From Streptomyces vilmorinianum (lineage in GTDB: Bacteria; Actinomycetota; Actinomycetes; Streptomycetales; Streptomycetaceae), in the NCBI RefSeq assembly GCF_005517195.1, contig NZ_CP040244.1, positions 7,210,001 to 7,274,000 of the forward strand: DNA of 64,000 nt, written 5' to 3'. The notes below the pieces were generated by a model. The model was given only the letters and a program-made list of their open reading frames with translations. It did no database searches and was not told the DNA's origin. Each line of letters starts with the position of its first letter. Position 1 is the first letter of the stretch. Shown here one piece after another: positions 8,632-17,533 of the stretch. A program made the translations under genes and the position numbers.

Positions 8632-9441
8632 ATGGCTGTCGCCGAGCTTAGTGCTGAGCCCCACCCCCTTGCCAACCCGGGCTACGGCAAACGCTCCACC
8701 CCGCACCAACTCCCGCCCTCCCCCACCGACTTCGCACACCTCCGGCCCCGCGAGGCCGCCATCGCCGCGTACGTCGATCGCCTCCCCGACGGCAGCGACA
8801 TGTCCGTGAAGATGCTGGCCAAGCACCTCCCCTACGGCCAGTGCGCCGTGCGCACCGCCCTCACCCGCATCACCCGGGCCGGACATCTGCGCCGTGGACG
8901 CGAGTGCCTCAACGGGCGTTGGATCACCCGAACGTGGTGGTCCCGTACGGCACATGACGACGCCTGGTGGTCCGCCTTCGAGCGCGGAGACGTGCCGAGG
9001 CAGCGACCCACCCTCTCCCGCGCGTACGTCCTCCTCGCCGCCCTCGGCCGTACGAACTCCGCGATGTCCCTCTCCCACGCCGAGTGCCAGGCCCTCGCGC
9101 CCCTGGTCAACGACTGGTTCGCCCGGGACGCCACCGAGGACGACGTGACGCGTGCCCTCACCACCGGCCTGCCGACCCCCGTCCACCACCCGGCCGCCCT
9201 CGCCCGCAGGCGCCTCACCACCAAGCTCCCACCCGAGCCCATCCGTCGCGACCGGCCACGCCTCCGCCTCCTGGAGTGCACCAGGTGCGGCGCCCCCGGC
9301 TACGCCGAGGCCCTGCACGAGGGCGAATGCGGCCCCTGCCGGGGCGAACCCCCCACCCCGCGCCCTCGCATCCCCCTCCCCGCCGCCCGCGTCCACGCCC
9401 ACGCGGCGGCCATCCGTGCCCGAGAAGGGACTCCCACATGA
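8632..9441 (+). CDS. Winged-helix DNA-binding protein with C-terminal zinc ribbon
   Basis: 269 residues from ATG 8632, preceded by GAGGT. Residues about 40-105 carry a helix-turn-helix pattern (REAAIAAYVDRLPDG, then MSVKMLAKHLPYGQCAVRTA, LTRITRAGHLRRGRE) like replication-initiator or MarR-type winged helices, where a partner helix reads DNA and 'LNGRWITRTWW' forms the wing. Near residues 225-250 there is a CTRCGAP...CGPCRG four-Cys ribbon. This domain pair recurs in Streptomyces accessory regions. A regulatory role is inferred; the target is unknown. Confidence 0.7.
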   Translation: MAVAELSAEPHPLANPGYGKRSTPHQLPPSPTDFAHLRPREAAIAAYVDRLPDGSDMSVKMLAKHLPYGQCAVRTALTRITRAGHLRRGRECLNGRWITRTWWSRTAHDDAWWSAFERGDVPRQRPTLSRAYVLLAALGRTNSAMSLSHAECQALAPLVNDWFARDATEDDVTRALTTGLPTPVHHPAALARRRLTTKLPPEPIRRDRPRLRLLECTRCGAPGYAEALHEGECGPCRGEPPTPRPRIPLPAARVHAHAAAIRAREGTPT

Positions 9442-9497
9442 CGGTTCAGCTCATCCGCACCGATGGCGGGGCACGATGGAGGGGAGGAGGCGAAGCC

Positions 9498-10175
9498 ATG
9501 ACCCCCAGCACCGCCAATGACCGCCCGGACATCTCCGTCGAGGACTTCGAGGAACTCGCCGAGCGCGCTCCGGAAGGGGTGGAGCTCGAATTCCTGAACG
9601 GCCGGCTCGTCGTCAGACACGGCCCGATCGACGTCGACGACTTCAAGGAACTCGCCCGAGTGGCACCCGAGGGCGTCACCCTCGAACTGATCAACGGAGA
9701 ACTGAGGGTCAAGCCCGTGCCTGACGGCGATCACGCTGAGATCTACATGTGGCTCATGCGCCAGTGCATGCAGCACCGTCCCGAGCTCGGCCTCTACCCG
9801 GAGTGGGGCATGGCCATCAAGACGTACCGCAAAGGCTGCGCGAAGCCGGACGGAACCCTCGCCCCACTCGGGCACTTCGCGGCCAAGCCCGAGTGGGGCG
9901 AGCCCGAGGGCGTCCTCATGGTCGTCGAGATCACGTCCCACGACTCCGACACCCACCGCCGCGACCGCATCGAGAAGCGCGACGGATACGCCGCCGCCGA
10001 GATCCCCGTCTATCTCCTCGTCGACCGCGAGGCTGGCTCCCTCATCGTCTTCAGCGAGCCCCGGCACGGTGTCTACCAGCACCGCGCCGCGTACCCCTTC
10101 GGCGCCACCGCGCCCCTCCCCGGCCCCGTCGACATCACCCTCGACACCGAGAAGCTCAAGGACTACGCCCGCTGA
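9498..10175 (+). CDS. Uma2-family (DUF820) putative endonuclease
   Basis: 225 residues from ATG 9498, preceded by a GGAGG. Uma2 proteins share the PD-(D/E)XK fold. Visible here are PDGTLAP (the PD element), VLMVVEITSHDSDTHRRDR (the E-x-T strand and following helix) and a YLLVD strand. The first 70 residues hold two consecutive versions of one module: DISVEDFEELAERAPEGVELEFLNGRLVV-like and DVDDFKELARVAPEGVTLELINGELRV-like. One copy is usual, so this is an internal duplication. A strong bidirectional hairpin follows. The biological role of the family is unsettled. Confidence 0.8.
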   Translation: MTPSTANDRPDISVEDFEELAERAPEGVELEFLNGRLVVRHGPIDVDDFKELARVAPEGVTLELINGELRVKPVPDGDHAEIYMWLMRQCMQHRPELGLYPEWGMAIKTYRKGCAKPDGTLAPLGHFAAKPEWGEPEGVLMVVEITSHDSDTHRRDRIEKRDGYAAAEIPVYLLVDREAGSLIVFSEPRHGVYQHRAAYPFGATAPLPGPVDITLDTEKLKDYAR

Positions 10176-10186
10176 CCCGAACGAAA

Positions 10187-10229
10187 GGGCTTGGCCTCTC
10201 TCCGTACCGTACGGAGAGAGGCCAAGCCC
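10187..10229. terminator. Long perfect bidirectional hairpin
   Basis: A 21-bp perfect inverted repeat around a single central base at 10208 (core CTCTCCGTAC / GTACGGAGAG). It lies between the Uma2 gene (+) and the FG-GAP remnant (-), both transcribed toward it. Confidence 0.85.
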
Positions 10230-10254
10230 CAGATCGACAGCGGAGCCTCCCGGC

Positions 10255-11545
10255 TCAGTACAGGCCCTTGAAGCCGTTCCAGCCGCCCGTGCCGATCAGC
10301 ACCCGCGCGCCGTACAGGCCCGTTCCCGTGCCGCTGTACCGCCACAGTTTGCCGGCCGTGTCCCGTGCCACCAGGTCGGCGCGACCGTCACCCGACAGGT
10401 CGCCCACACCGACCAGGGAGGAGTACACGCCCCAGCCGCCGCCGACCTTGACCCGCGCCGACACGCCGCCGGTCGCCGTGCCGTAGTAGCGCCACAACAC
10501 ACCCGACGCGTCCACGCCCAGCAGATCACCGCGGCCGTCGCCGTTCAGGTCGCCCGCGCCGACGATCTTCGTGTACAGCTTCCAGTTCGTACCGAACCGG
10601 ACCCGGGCCTTCACCCGGTGGTCGGCCGTACCGGCGTAGAAGTACATGTCACCGGTCGACGCCTGACGCACGACCAGGTCCACGAACCCGTCGCCATTCA
10701 CATCGCCCGGCGAGGTCAGCACGTCGTACTGCCCCCAGCCCGCGCCGATCAGCGTGTACGGCGACGACGCCGACACCAGCTTTCCGCACCCCGGGCGGTA
10801 CGCCCGCAGCTGGTCGCCGACCTTCACCAGCACGTCCGCGCAGCGGTCGCCGTCGACGTCACCGAACGGCACCAGCACCGAGGACGTCGGGAACGCCGCC
10901 CCCGTCCCCGCGATCCGCGCCGACACAGCGCCCGCGCCCGTACCCCGGTACATCGACACCAGACCCGCCGTGTCCATCACCAGCAGGTCACCGAAGCCGT
11001 CGTCCCCGGCCAGGCCCGCGGTGGTGGAGTAGGCGAGAATCCGTCACCGAGGTGTGCCTGGGTGGAGCGGGGGATCTGGAAGTCGACCGAGGCCTTCTTG
11101 TCCCGGTCGTACACCGTCGCGGAGGTTCCGTCCGGGCAGAGCGAGTAGATCCATTGCCGACGACGTCGAAGCTGTAGGACCGGCAGTCAGTCCCGAGGTC
11201 GATCGTCTCGATGGTCGCGCCCGTGCGCAGGTCGATCGCGGAGACGGTGTCGTCCGTCGTGGACGCGACCCAGAGCCGGTTGCCCCACAGCGACTCGGAG
11301 CACCTGGCCCGCCTCGATGTCCGCGACGACCGAGCGGCCCCATGAGTTCTCGGTGGCGAGGAAGTGCACGTACCGGCCCGAGGCGCTGAAGAAGCGCACG
11401 GGCTTGAGCTCGCGGGTGGACTCCAGCGTGACGGTGCGAGTGGTCGCGCCGGGCTCGGCCGAGGTCACCTGCGCCGTGACCACGCAGCCGTAACAGGGCC
11501 CGAATCGGTCGGACCAGCCGTCGGTCGTGCCCAGGGTGGTGGGAG
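10255..11545 (-). pseudogene. Decayed FG-GAP/VCBS beta-propeller protein
   Basis: The 3' part (10255 to about 11010) is an intact reading frame with repeated DGDGxxD-type calcium-loop motifs (GDVDGDRCADVLV, GDVNGDGFVDLVV, GDLNGDGRGDLLG, GDLSGDGRADLVA), about 50 residues apart. Upstream, homologous coding continues but in other frames. YSLCPDGTSATVYDRDKKAS (about 11060-11150) reads in one, NRLWVASTTDDTVSAIDLRT (about 11165-11285) in a second, and VTSAEPGATTRTVTLEST with RYVHFLATENSWG (about 11300-11480) in a third. At least three frame changes break a gene that in other Streptomyces encodes one long secreted propeller protein. No signal peptide or start remains. Sequencing errors are an alternative, but three in 500 bp is unlikely. 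Confidence 0.75.
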
Positions 11546-11576
11546 ACCCGGCCCTGATCCCCCTTACCCTTCCCCC

Positions 11577-11915
11577 ATGGGCTACGCGAAGACCTCCTGC
11601 GTCTGCCTGCCGTGCCGGGCCTCGTACAAGCAGCCCTACGGCGACCGGCAGAGCAGCAGCGAGCGACGCTGCCCGCGCTGCGCGCGGACACTGATCCATG
11701 TCGGCTCCGCCTTCGCCGCTCCCCGCCGCCGGGACACAGCGGCGTGGCGCACGCTCTCGGTGCTGCTGAACGCGGGTGTGCGGTTCCACAAGAGCTGCTG
11801 CGGCGGCCCCGGGTACCGGCCCCGGACGCTCGGCGAGGTCCGTGAGCGGATGACGTACGCCCGAAGGACGGGCGAGCCCTTCGCCCGCGCGCTGGTCCGC
11901 CGCGAGCTGCCCTGA
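11577..11915 (+). CDS. Conserved Streptomyces zinc-ribbon-like small protein
   Basis: 112 residues, basic. An N-terminal four-Cys ribbon (CVCLPC...CPRC) precedes RRRDTAAWRTLSVLLNAGVRF, HKSCCGGPGYRPRTL and RERMTYARRTGEPF. Similar small proteins in Streptomyces are sometimes labelled deoxyxylulose-5-phosphate synthase, which this cannot be: that enzyme is over 600 residues and thiamine-dependent. Function is unknown; zinc or nucleic-acid binding is possible. It lies divergent from the FG-GAP remnant. Confidence 0.75.
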   Translation: MGYAKTSCVCLPCRASYKQPYGDRQSSSERRCPRCARTLIHVGSAFAAPRRRDTAAWRTLSVLLNAGVRFHKSCCGGPGYRPRTLGEVRERMTYARRTGEPFARALVRRELP

Positions 11916-11934
11916 ACGCCCGGAAGCCCAAGGA

Positions 11935-12486
11935 CTACGGCTGACCCCCGCCTCCCCGCACCCGCCCGTACATCACCATGTCCCGCCGCTCACCGCCCAC
12001 CTCCTGCCAGGAGCGCAGCAGGCCCTCCCGGGCGAAGCCCGCGCGTTCCGCCGTGCGGGACGAGGCGTCGTTCCAGGGTTCGACGAGCAACTGGAGGCGG
12101 GGGACGCCCAGTTCGGTCAGGGCCCAGTCGCTCACCGCCGTCAGTGCCGCGGCCGCCGCGCCCTCGCCGCGGTAGGAGGGGGCGATCCAGTAGCCGAGGG
12201 TCGCGCGGCCCTCCGGGAGGTCGCGCAGCCAGAGGCCGATCATGCCGACCGGGTGGGTGTCGCGGCGGCGGACGATGACGAAGGGGTAGCCGGCGCCGGT
12301 CTCCGCGCGGCTCCACTGGCGGCGGAGGTAGGCCTCGCCCTCCGTCGGCGAGTAGACCGGCGGGACGGTCGTGATCAGCGGGATGTACGGGTCCGTCGAC
12401 GCCTCCTCCACCAGCGGGAGGTCGGCGCGCTCCCACGGGCGCAGCTCGAACGCCCCGGCGGCCAGGCGCGGGACGTCCAGGCTCAC
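11935..12486 (-). CDS. GNAT acetyltransferase (RimL/RimJ-like)
   Basis: 183 residues from a GTG whose last bases overlap the stop of the upstream SRPBCC gene (GTGA), so translation is coupled. Motifs: LRPWERADLPLVEEASTDPY at the start, GMIGLWLRDLPEGRATLGYW, APSYRGEGAAAAALTAVSDW (acetyl-CoA loop RGEGAA) and VEPWNDASSRTAERAGFARE. This is the classical ribosomal-protein-type alanine acetyltransferase layout. The actual substrate is unknown. An open frame upstream of the chosen start overlaps the SRPBCC gene in another phase and is not used. Confidence 0.88.
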   Translation of the reverse strand: MSLDVPRLAAGAFELRPWERADLPLVEEASTDPYIPLITTVPPVYSPTEGEAYLRRQWSRAETGAGYPFVIVRRRDTHPVGMIGLWLRDLPEGRATLGYWIAPSYRGEGAAAAALTAVSDWALTELGVPRLQLLVEPWNDASSRTAERAGFAREGLLRSWQEVGGERRDMVMYGRVRGGGGQP

Positions 12487-12950
12487 ATCGTCTCCAGGTA
12501 CGCCGCGAGGCGGTCGTACTCTTCCTTCACGCCCGCCTCCATCCCCGTCGCCAGCGCCTGGTCCCGGATCTCGGAGGACGGCCAGATCGATGTGCTCGTC
12601 AGGGCCGTGCCGCGGTCCGGGGTGTCGTCGAAGGTGAGCGTCACGTGGACCGGCGGGCCCGGCATCAGTTCGAAGACCTCCGTGTAGACGAGGCGCTCGT
12701 TCGGGACGATCTCCTCGTACGTGCCGGAGAAGACGATCTCCCGGCCGTCCGGCGCCCTCTGGCCCCAGCGCCAGGCGCCCCCGACCCGGAGGTCGATCTC
12801 GCAGACCACCGTGGGCAGCGCGGCCACTCCGTACCACTGGCGGACGTGCTCGGGCTTCGTCCACGCCTCCCAGACGCGGGCGGGCGGGGCGTCGAAGGTC
12901 CGGGTGATGACCAGCTCGCGGTCGGCCGGTGTCGTCAGCAACGTGATCAT
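12483..12950 (-). CDS. SRPBCC (AHSA1-type) protein
   Basis: 155 residues. An AHSA1/START-like hydrophobic-cavity fold is indicated by ELVITRTFDAPPARVWEAWT, VRQWYG, VGGAWRWGQRAPDGREIVFSG, ERLVYTEVFE and the C-terminal helix MEAGVKEEYDRLAAYLE. Members bind hydrophobic ligands or act as Hsp90-activator-like proteins; no ligand can be named. It forms a two-gene operon with the coupled GNAT gene. Confidence 0.85.
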   Translation of the reverse strand: MITLLTTPADRELVITRTFDAPPARVWEAWTKPEHVRQWYGVAALPTVVCEIDLRVGGAWRWGQRAPDGREIVFSGTYEEIVPNERLVYTEVFELMPGPPVHVTLTFDDTPDRGTALTSTSIWPSSEIRDQALATGMEAGVKEEYDRLAAYLETM

Positions 12951-13002
12951 GGATCCGCTCCCGTCGTGAGGGATGCCACTCCACCAGCATCACCCCGAAC
13001 GC

Positions 13003-13040
13003 CCGAGGGCGGCACCCCCAGCAGGGAGTGCCGCCCTCGG
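13003..13040 (-). terminator. groEL2 terminator
   Basis: A 13-bp perfect stem (CCGAGGGCGGCAC / GTGCCGCCCTCGG) with a 12-base loop, located 34 bp beyond the groEL2 stop codon in the direction of transcription. Confidence 0.8.
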
Positions 13041-13073
13041 TCGCGTCAGCGAGGAGCTTCCGATCCAGAAGGA

Positions 13074-14702
<1,629 letters not shown>

Positions 14703-14831
14703 GTGAAGTGGTCCTCCCGGACATGGGGTGGATAACGCTCCAGGACCGCGCCGACGCCCGCGACGGACGGCCTGCCTGCCCGGCGGTTCCTTGCCCCACC
14801 TGGCCAGCGGGCCTCGTCTGCCCGATCCTCG

Positions 14832-14858
14832 TAAGCACTCTCACCTTCAGAGTGCTAA
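14832..14858 (-). promoter_or_regulatory. CIRCE element 1 (HrcA operator) of groEL2
   Basis: Read on the minus strand: TTAGCACTC, 9-base spacer, GAGTGCTTA. This matches the CIRCE consensus (TTAGCACTC-N9-GAGTGCTAA) at 17 of 18 arm positions. It lies about 130 bp before the groEL2 ATG. Confidence 0.88.
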
Positions 14859-14866
14859 CGCAATGA

Positions 14867-14893
14867 TTAGCACTCGACCCATGCGAGTGCAAG
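14867..14893 (-). promoter_or_regulatory. CIRCE-like element 2 upstream of groEL2
   Basis: Read on the plus strand: TTAGCACTC, 9-base spacer, GAGTGCAAG, matching CIRCE at 16 of 18 arm positions. It starts 9 bp beyond element 1, so the two operators are about 35 bp centre to centre. Confidence 0.7.
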
Positions 14894-14930
14894 CGACTCT
14901 CATGGATCGGGAAGACCGGGCGCGCACGCA

Positions 14931-14968
14931 CGAGGGGTCCGCATCCTGGTCAGGATGCGGACCCCTCG
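14931..14968 (-). terminator. Terminator of the cold-shock gene
   Basis: An 18-bp perfect stem around a central GT (arms CGAGGGGTCCGCATCCTG / CAGGATGCGGACCCCTCG), 36 bp after the cold-shock stop codon. Confidence 0.88.
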
Positions 14969-15004
14969 GCGTGAGTGCGTACGTGGTGGCCGATCGCGCC
15001 GTGC

Positions 15005-15208
15005 TCAGACGGCGAGCTTGACCATGTCCGCCTGCGGACCCTTCTGGCCCTGCGAGATCTCGAACTCGACCCGCTGACCCTCTTCAAGGGTGCGGTACCC
15101 GTCCATCTGGATCGCGCTGTAGTGGACGAAAACATCCGCACCACCGTCGACCGCGATGAAGCCGTAGCCCTTCTCCGCGTTGAACCACTTGACGGTGCCC
15201 TGAGCCAT
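15005..15208 (-). CDS. cspA: Cold-shock protein (CspA/ScoF family)
   Basis: 67 residues, the standard length. The OB-fold nucleic-acid-binding motifs are intact: GTVKWFNAEKGYGFIAVDG (RNP1, KGYGFI) and DVFVHYSAI (RNP2). QGQKGPQADMVKL ends the protein. It binds single-stranded RNA/DNA as an RNA chaperone in the cytoplasm. A long non-coding leader lies upstream (15209-15549), as is common for cold-shock genes. It has its own terminator before the groEL2 control region. Confidence 0.95.
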   Translation of the reverse strand: MAQGTVKWFNAEKGYGFIAVDGGADVFVHYSAIQMDGYRTLEEGQRVEFEISQGQKGPQADMVKLAV

Positions 15209-15549
15209 GCCTAACTCCCCTATTACTGGCCCTTGCGCGGGACCGCACTTCGCGGACCCGGGTCAGACCCTGCGCCGGAACGCGTCGACCGCGGCTGAAT
15301 GTATCTGCCCAACTGCCCTCTGCAACAGGTCAATCGGACGAGAATTCTGGGCGCGGCGTAAAGGAGAATTGCGGAGAATTCACTGAATCCCGGGGCAAGT
15401 CGGGCCCGGCAAAGTACGCAGAAGGTGCACAACGCTCGGACACTTTGGCTGCTTCTTGTCGCCTGCGGACGCATTCTCATATGCGCCTGGCATGAGCAGC
15501 GGAGGGGAGCTGAGGGGACTTCCCCAACTCTACCCCGCTCAACCATGCA
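15209..15549. other. Non-coding leader of the cold-shock gene
   Basis: About 340 bp without a credible gene. It has a lower GC share than its surroundings (for example AAAGGAGAATTGCGGAGAAT near 15360-15379). It most likely holds the promoter and long 5' leader of the cold-shock gene. I see no further defined site. A 151-residue minus-strand frame here has no codon bias or start signal and is not called. Confidence 0.5.
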
Positions 15550-15588
15550 GAATTGCCCCCTCCGCTTCTCGTGCGGAGGGGGCAATTC
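15550..15588 (-). terminator. Terminator of the thrC-moaD operon
   Basis: A 16-bp perfect stem (GAATTGCCCCCTCCGC / GCGGAGGGGGCAATTC) with a 7-base loop, 47 bp past the moaD-like stop codon. Confidence 0.88.
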
Positions 15589-15634
15589 AGATGACCGCGG
15601 GTAACTCGGCGCTCGGCGTTTCACGCCTCGCGGT

Positions 15635-15913
15635 TCAGCAACCGCCGGCGACCGCGGGGATGATCGAGACGCCCGCACCGTCCGGCGTCGCCGTCTCCAG
15701 GCCCTGCTCGAAACGGACGTCGTCGTCGTTCACGTACACGTTCACGAAGCGGCGCAGCTTGCCCTGGTCGTCCAGGACGCGGGCCGCGATGCCCGTGTGG
15801 TTCTTCTCCAGGTCGGCGATGACCTCGGCGAGGGTCGCGCCCTCCGCCTTGACCTCGGACTCGCCGCCCGTGTACGTGCGAAGGATGGTGGGGATGCGGA
15901 CGTTGACGCTCAT
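15635..15913 (-). CDS. MoaD/ThiS/CysO-type sulfur carrier protein with a C-terminal Cys after GG
   Basis: 92 residues with a ubiquitin-like beta-grasp fold: VNVRIPTILRTYTGGESEV, LAEVIADLEKNHTGIAARVL, RRFVNVYVNDDDVRF, GAGVSIIPAVAGGC. Carriers of this family work as a C-terminal thiocarboxylate on a terminal Gly-Gly. Here the GG is followed by one encoded Cys, so an exposed GG would need removal of that residue, for example by a Mec+/JAMM peptidase. In actinomycetes CysO of this type donates sulfur for cysteine synthesis. It follows thrC by 29 bp and shares its transcript. Confidence 0.88.
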   Translation of the reverse strand: MSVNVRIPTILRTYTGGESEVKAEGATLAEVIADLEKNHTGIAARVLDDQGKLRRFVNVYVNDDDVRFEQGLETATPDGAGVSIIPAVAGGC

Positions 15914-15942
15914 CGTGGTGCTGCCTTCCGTAACGGGGGTGG

Positions 15943-17241
15943 TCAGTGGGCGAGGCCGGCGTCGCGGAACGCGTCCAGGCTCGGGCGGATGGTGGCGGTC
16001 GCCTGCGAGGTATCGGCCACCGCGTCGAGGGTCTTGAGGCCGTCGCCCGTGTTCAGCACGACCGTGGTGAGGTTCGGGTCGATCAGGCCGGCCTCGACCA
16101 GCTTCTTCGTCACACCGACCGTCACACCGCCCGCCGTCTCGGCGAAGATGCCCTCGGTACGGGCCAGGATCTTGATCGCCTCGACGACCTGCTCGTCGTC
16201 CACGTCCTCCACCGCGCCGCCCGTCCGGCGCGCGATGTCCAGGACGTACGGGCCGTCGGCCGGGTTGCCGATGGCGAGCGACTTGGCGATGGTGTTCGGC
16301 TTCTGGGGCCGTACGACGTCGTGGCCGGCCTTGAAGGCCGCCGACACCGGGGAGCAGCCCTCGGCCTGGGCGCCGAAGATCTTGTACGGCTTGTCCTCGA
16401 CGAGGCCCAGCTTGATGAGCTCCTGCAGACCCTTGTCGATCTTCGTGAGCTGCGAGCCGGAGGCGATCGGGATGACCAGCTGGTCCGGGATGACCCAGCC
16501 GAGCTGCTCGCAGATCTCGTACGCGAGCGTCTTGGAGCCCTCGCCGTAGTACGGGCGCAGGTTGACGTTCACGAAGCCCCAGCCCTCGCCCAGCGGGTCG
16601 CCGATGAGCTCGGAGCAGAAGCGGTTGACGTCGTCGTAGTTGCCCTCGATGCCGACGAGCTCGCCGCCGTAGACGGCGGCCATGACGACCTTGCCCTGCT
16701 CCAGGTCGTGCGGGATGAACACGCAGGAGCGGAAGCCTGCGCGGGCGGCGGCGGCGCCGACGGCGCCGGCCAGGTTGCCGGTGGAGGAGCAGGACAGGGT
16801 GGTGAAGCCGAAGGCGCGGGCGGCCTCGAGGGCCTGGGCGACGACGCGGTCCTTGAAGGAGTGCGTCGGGTTGCCGGAGTCGTCCTTGACGTAGAGCTTG
16901 CCCGGCTCGACGCCCAGCTCGCGGGCGAGGTTGTCGGCCTGGACGAGCTTGGTCCAGCCCGGGTTCAGGTTCGGCTTCTCGGCGACGTCGGCGGGGACGG
17001 GCAGCAGCGGGGCGTAGCGCCAGATGTTGGCGGGGCCGGCCTCGATCCGCTTGCGCAGCGCCTCGGGGTCACCGAGGGGAAGGTCGTACGCGACTTCGAG
17101 CGGACCGAAACAGAGCTCACAGGCGAAAATGGGACCGAGAGCGAAGACTTCACCACATTCCCGGCAGGAAAGTCCGGACGCGGGACCGAGGTCGACCGAC
17201 GTGGTGGTGGCTTCAGGGGTGGAAACAGTCTGTACAGCCAT
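15943..17241 (-). CDS. thrC: Threonine synthase
   Basis: 432 residues from ATG 17241; the longer open frame would run into the riboswitch stem. It converts O-phosphohomoserine to threonine using pyridoxal phosphate. An N-terminal zinc ribbon (LSCRECGEVFALGPIFACELCFGPLEV) precedes the PLP-binding motif DDSGNPTHSFKDRVV (Lys Schiff base). SCSSTGNLAGAVGAAAAR holds the phosphate-binding loop and TAGGVTVGVTKKLVE closes the active site. It is followed at 29 bp by the MoaD-like gene. A SAM-I riboswitch lies in the leader, tying threonine synthesis to methionine/SAM supply: both pathways share O-phosphohomoserine. Confidence 0.95.
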   Translation of the reverse strand: MAVQTVSTPEATTTSVDLGPASGLSCRECGEVFALGPIFACELCFGPLEVAYDLPLGDPEALRKRIEAGPANIWRYAPLLPVPADVAEKPNLNPGWTKLVQADNLARELGVEPGKLYVKDDSGNPTHSFKDRVVAQALEAARAFGFTTLSCSSTGNLAGAVGAAAARAGFRSCVFIPHDLEQGKVVMAAVYGGELVGIEGNYDDVNRFCSELIGDPLGEGWGFVNVNLRPYYGEGSKTLAYEICEQLGWVIPDQLVIPIASGSQLTKIDKGLQELIKLGLVEDKPYKIFGAQAEGCSPVSAAFKAGHDVVRPQKPNTIAKSLAIGNPADGPYVLDIARRTGGAVEDVDDEQVVEAIKILARTEGIFAETAGGVTVGVTKKLVEAGLIDPNLTTVVLNTGDGLKTLDAVADTSQATATIRPSLDAFRDAGLAH

Positions 17242-17257
17242 GGAGGCGAGGCCCTTT

Positions 17258-17415
17258 CTCCTCATCTTTCCCATGACGAACGTCGCCATGAGACGGATTT
17301 GGCACCTTCCCTAGCCGGGAGCCTCGCTGGCGCGCGTTGTGTCGCGGACGAGACCGACTGGAGGGTTGCCGGGGCTTCAACGGGCCGTTTCCCTCTGCCC
17401 CTCTGGATGAGCGGT
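17258..17415 (-). promoter_or_regulatory. SAM-I (S-box) riboswitch upstream of thrC
   Basis: Reading the minus strand: CTCATCCAGAGGGGCAGAGG (from 17411), GGCCCGTTGAAGCCCCGGCA, then GAAGGTGCCAAATCC (ending near 17296). These are the conserved S-box segments in the correct order. P4 can be drawn as TCTCATG / CATGGGA. The closing helix P1 pairs CTCATC (17411-17406) with GATGAG (17266-17261), and this 3' strand overlaps GAGGAG (17263-17258), the purine-rich ribosome-binding region of thrC. SAM binding should therefore stabilise P1 and block translation. The motif match is direct; the mechanism is inferred. Confidence 0.85.
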
Positions 17416-17533
17416 ATTCGATTGTGAGACGCGGGCGGCACCCCGACATGCATCGGGCATCCGCGTTGTTCAAGACTGTAACCGAAGGCCCGGACGGTTG
17501 AGATGGTCGTCCGAACCGCGAGATGGAGATCAC

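Noticed and set aside
11577..11915. Deoxyxylulose-5-phosphate synthase label for the small ribbon protein
   Set aside because: 112 residues with no thiamine-binding motif cannot be that enzyme.
15223..15678. 151-residue minus-strand frame upstream of the cold-shock gene
   Set aside because: It crosses the perfect terminator at 15550 and the moaD-like 3' end, and has no codon bias or ribosome-binding site.
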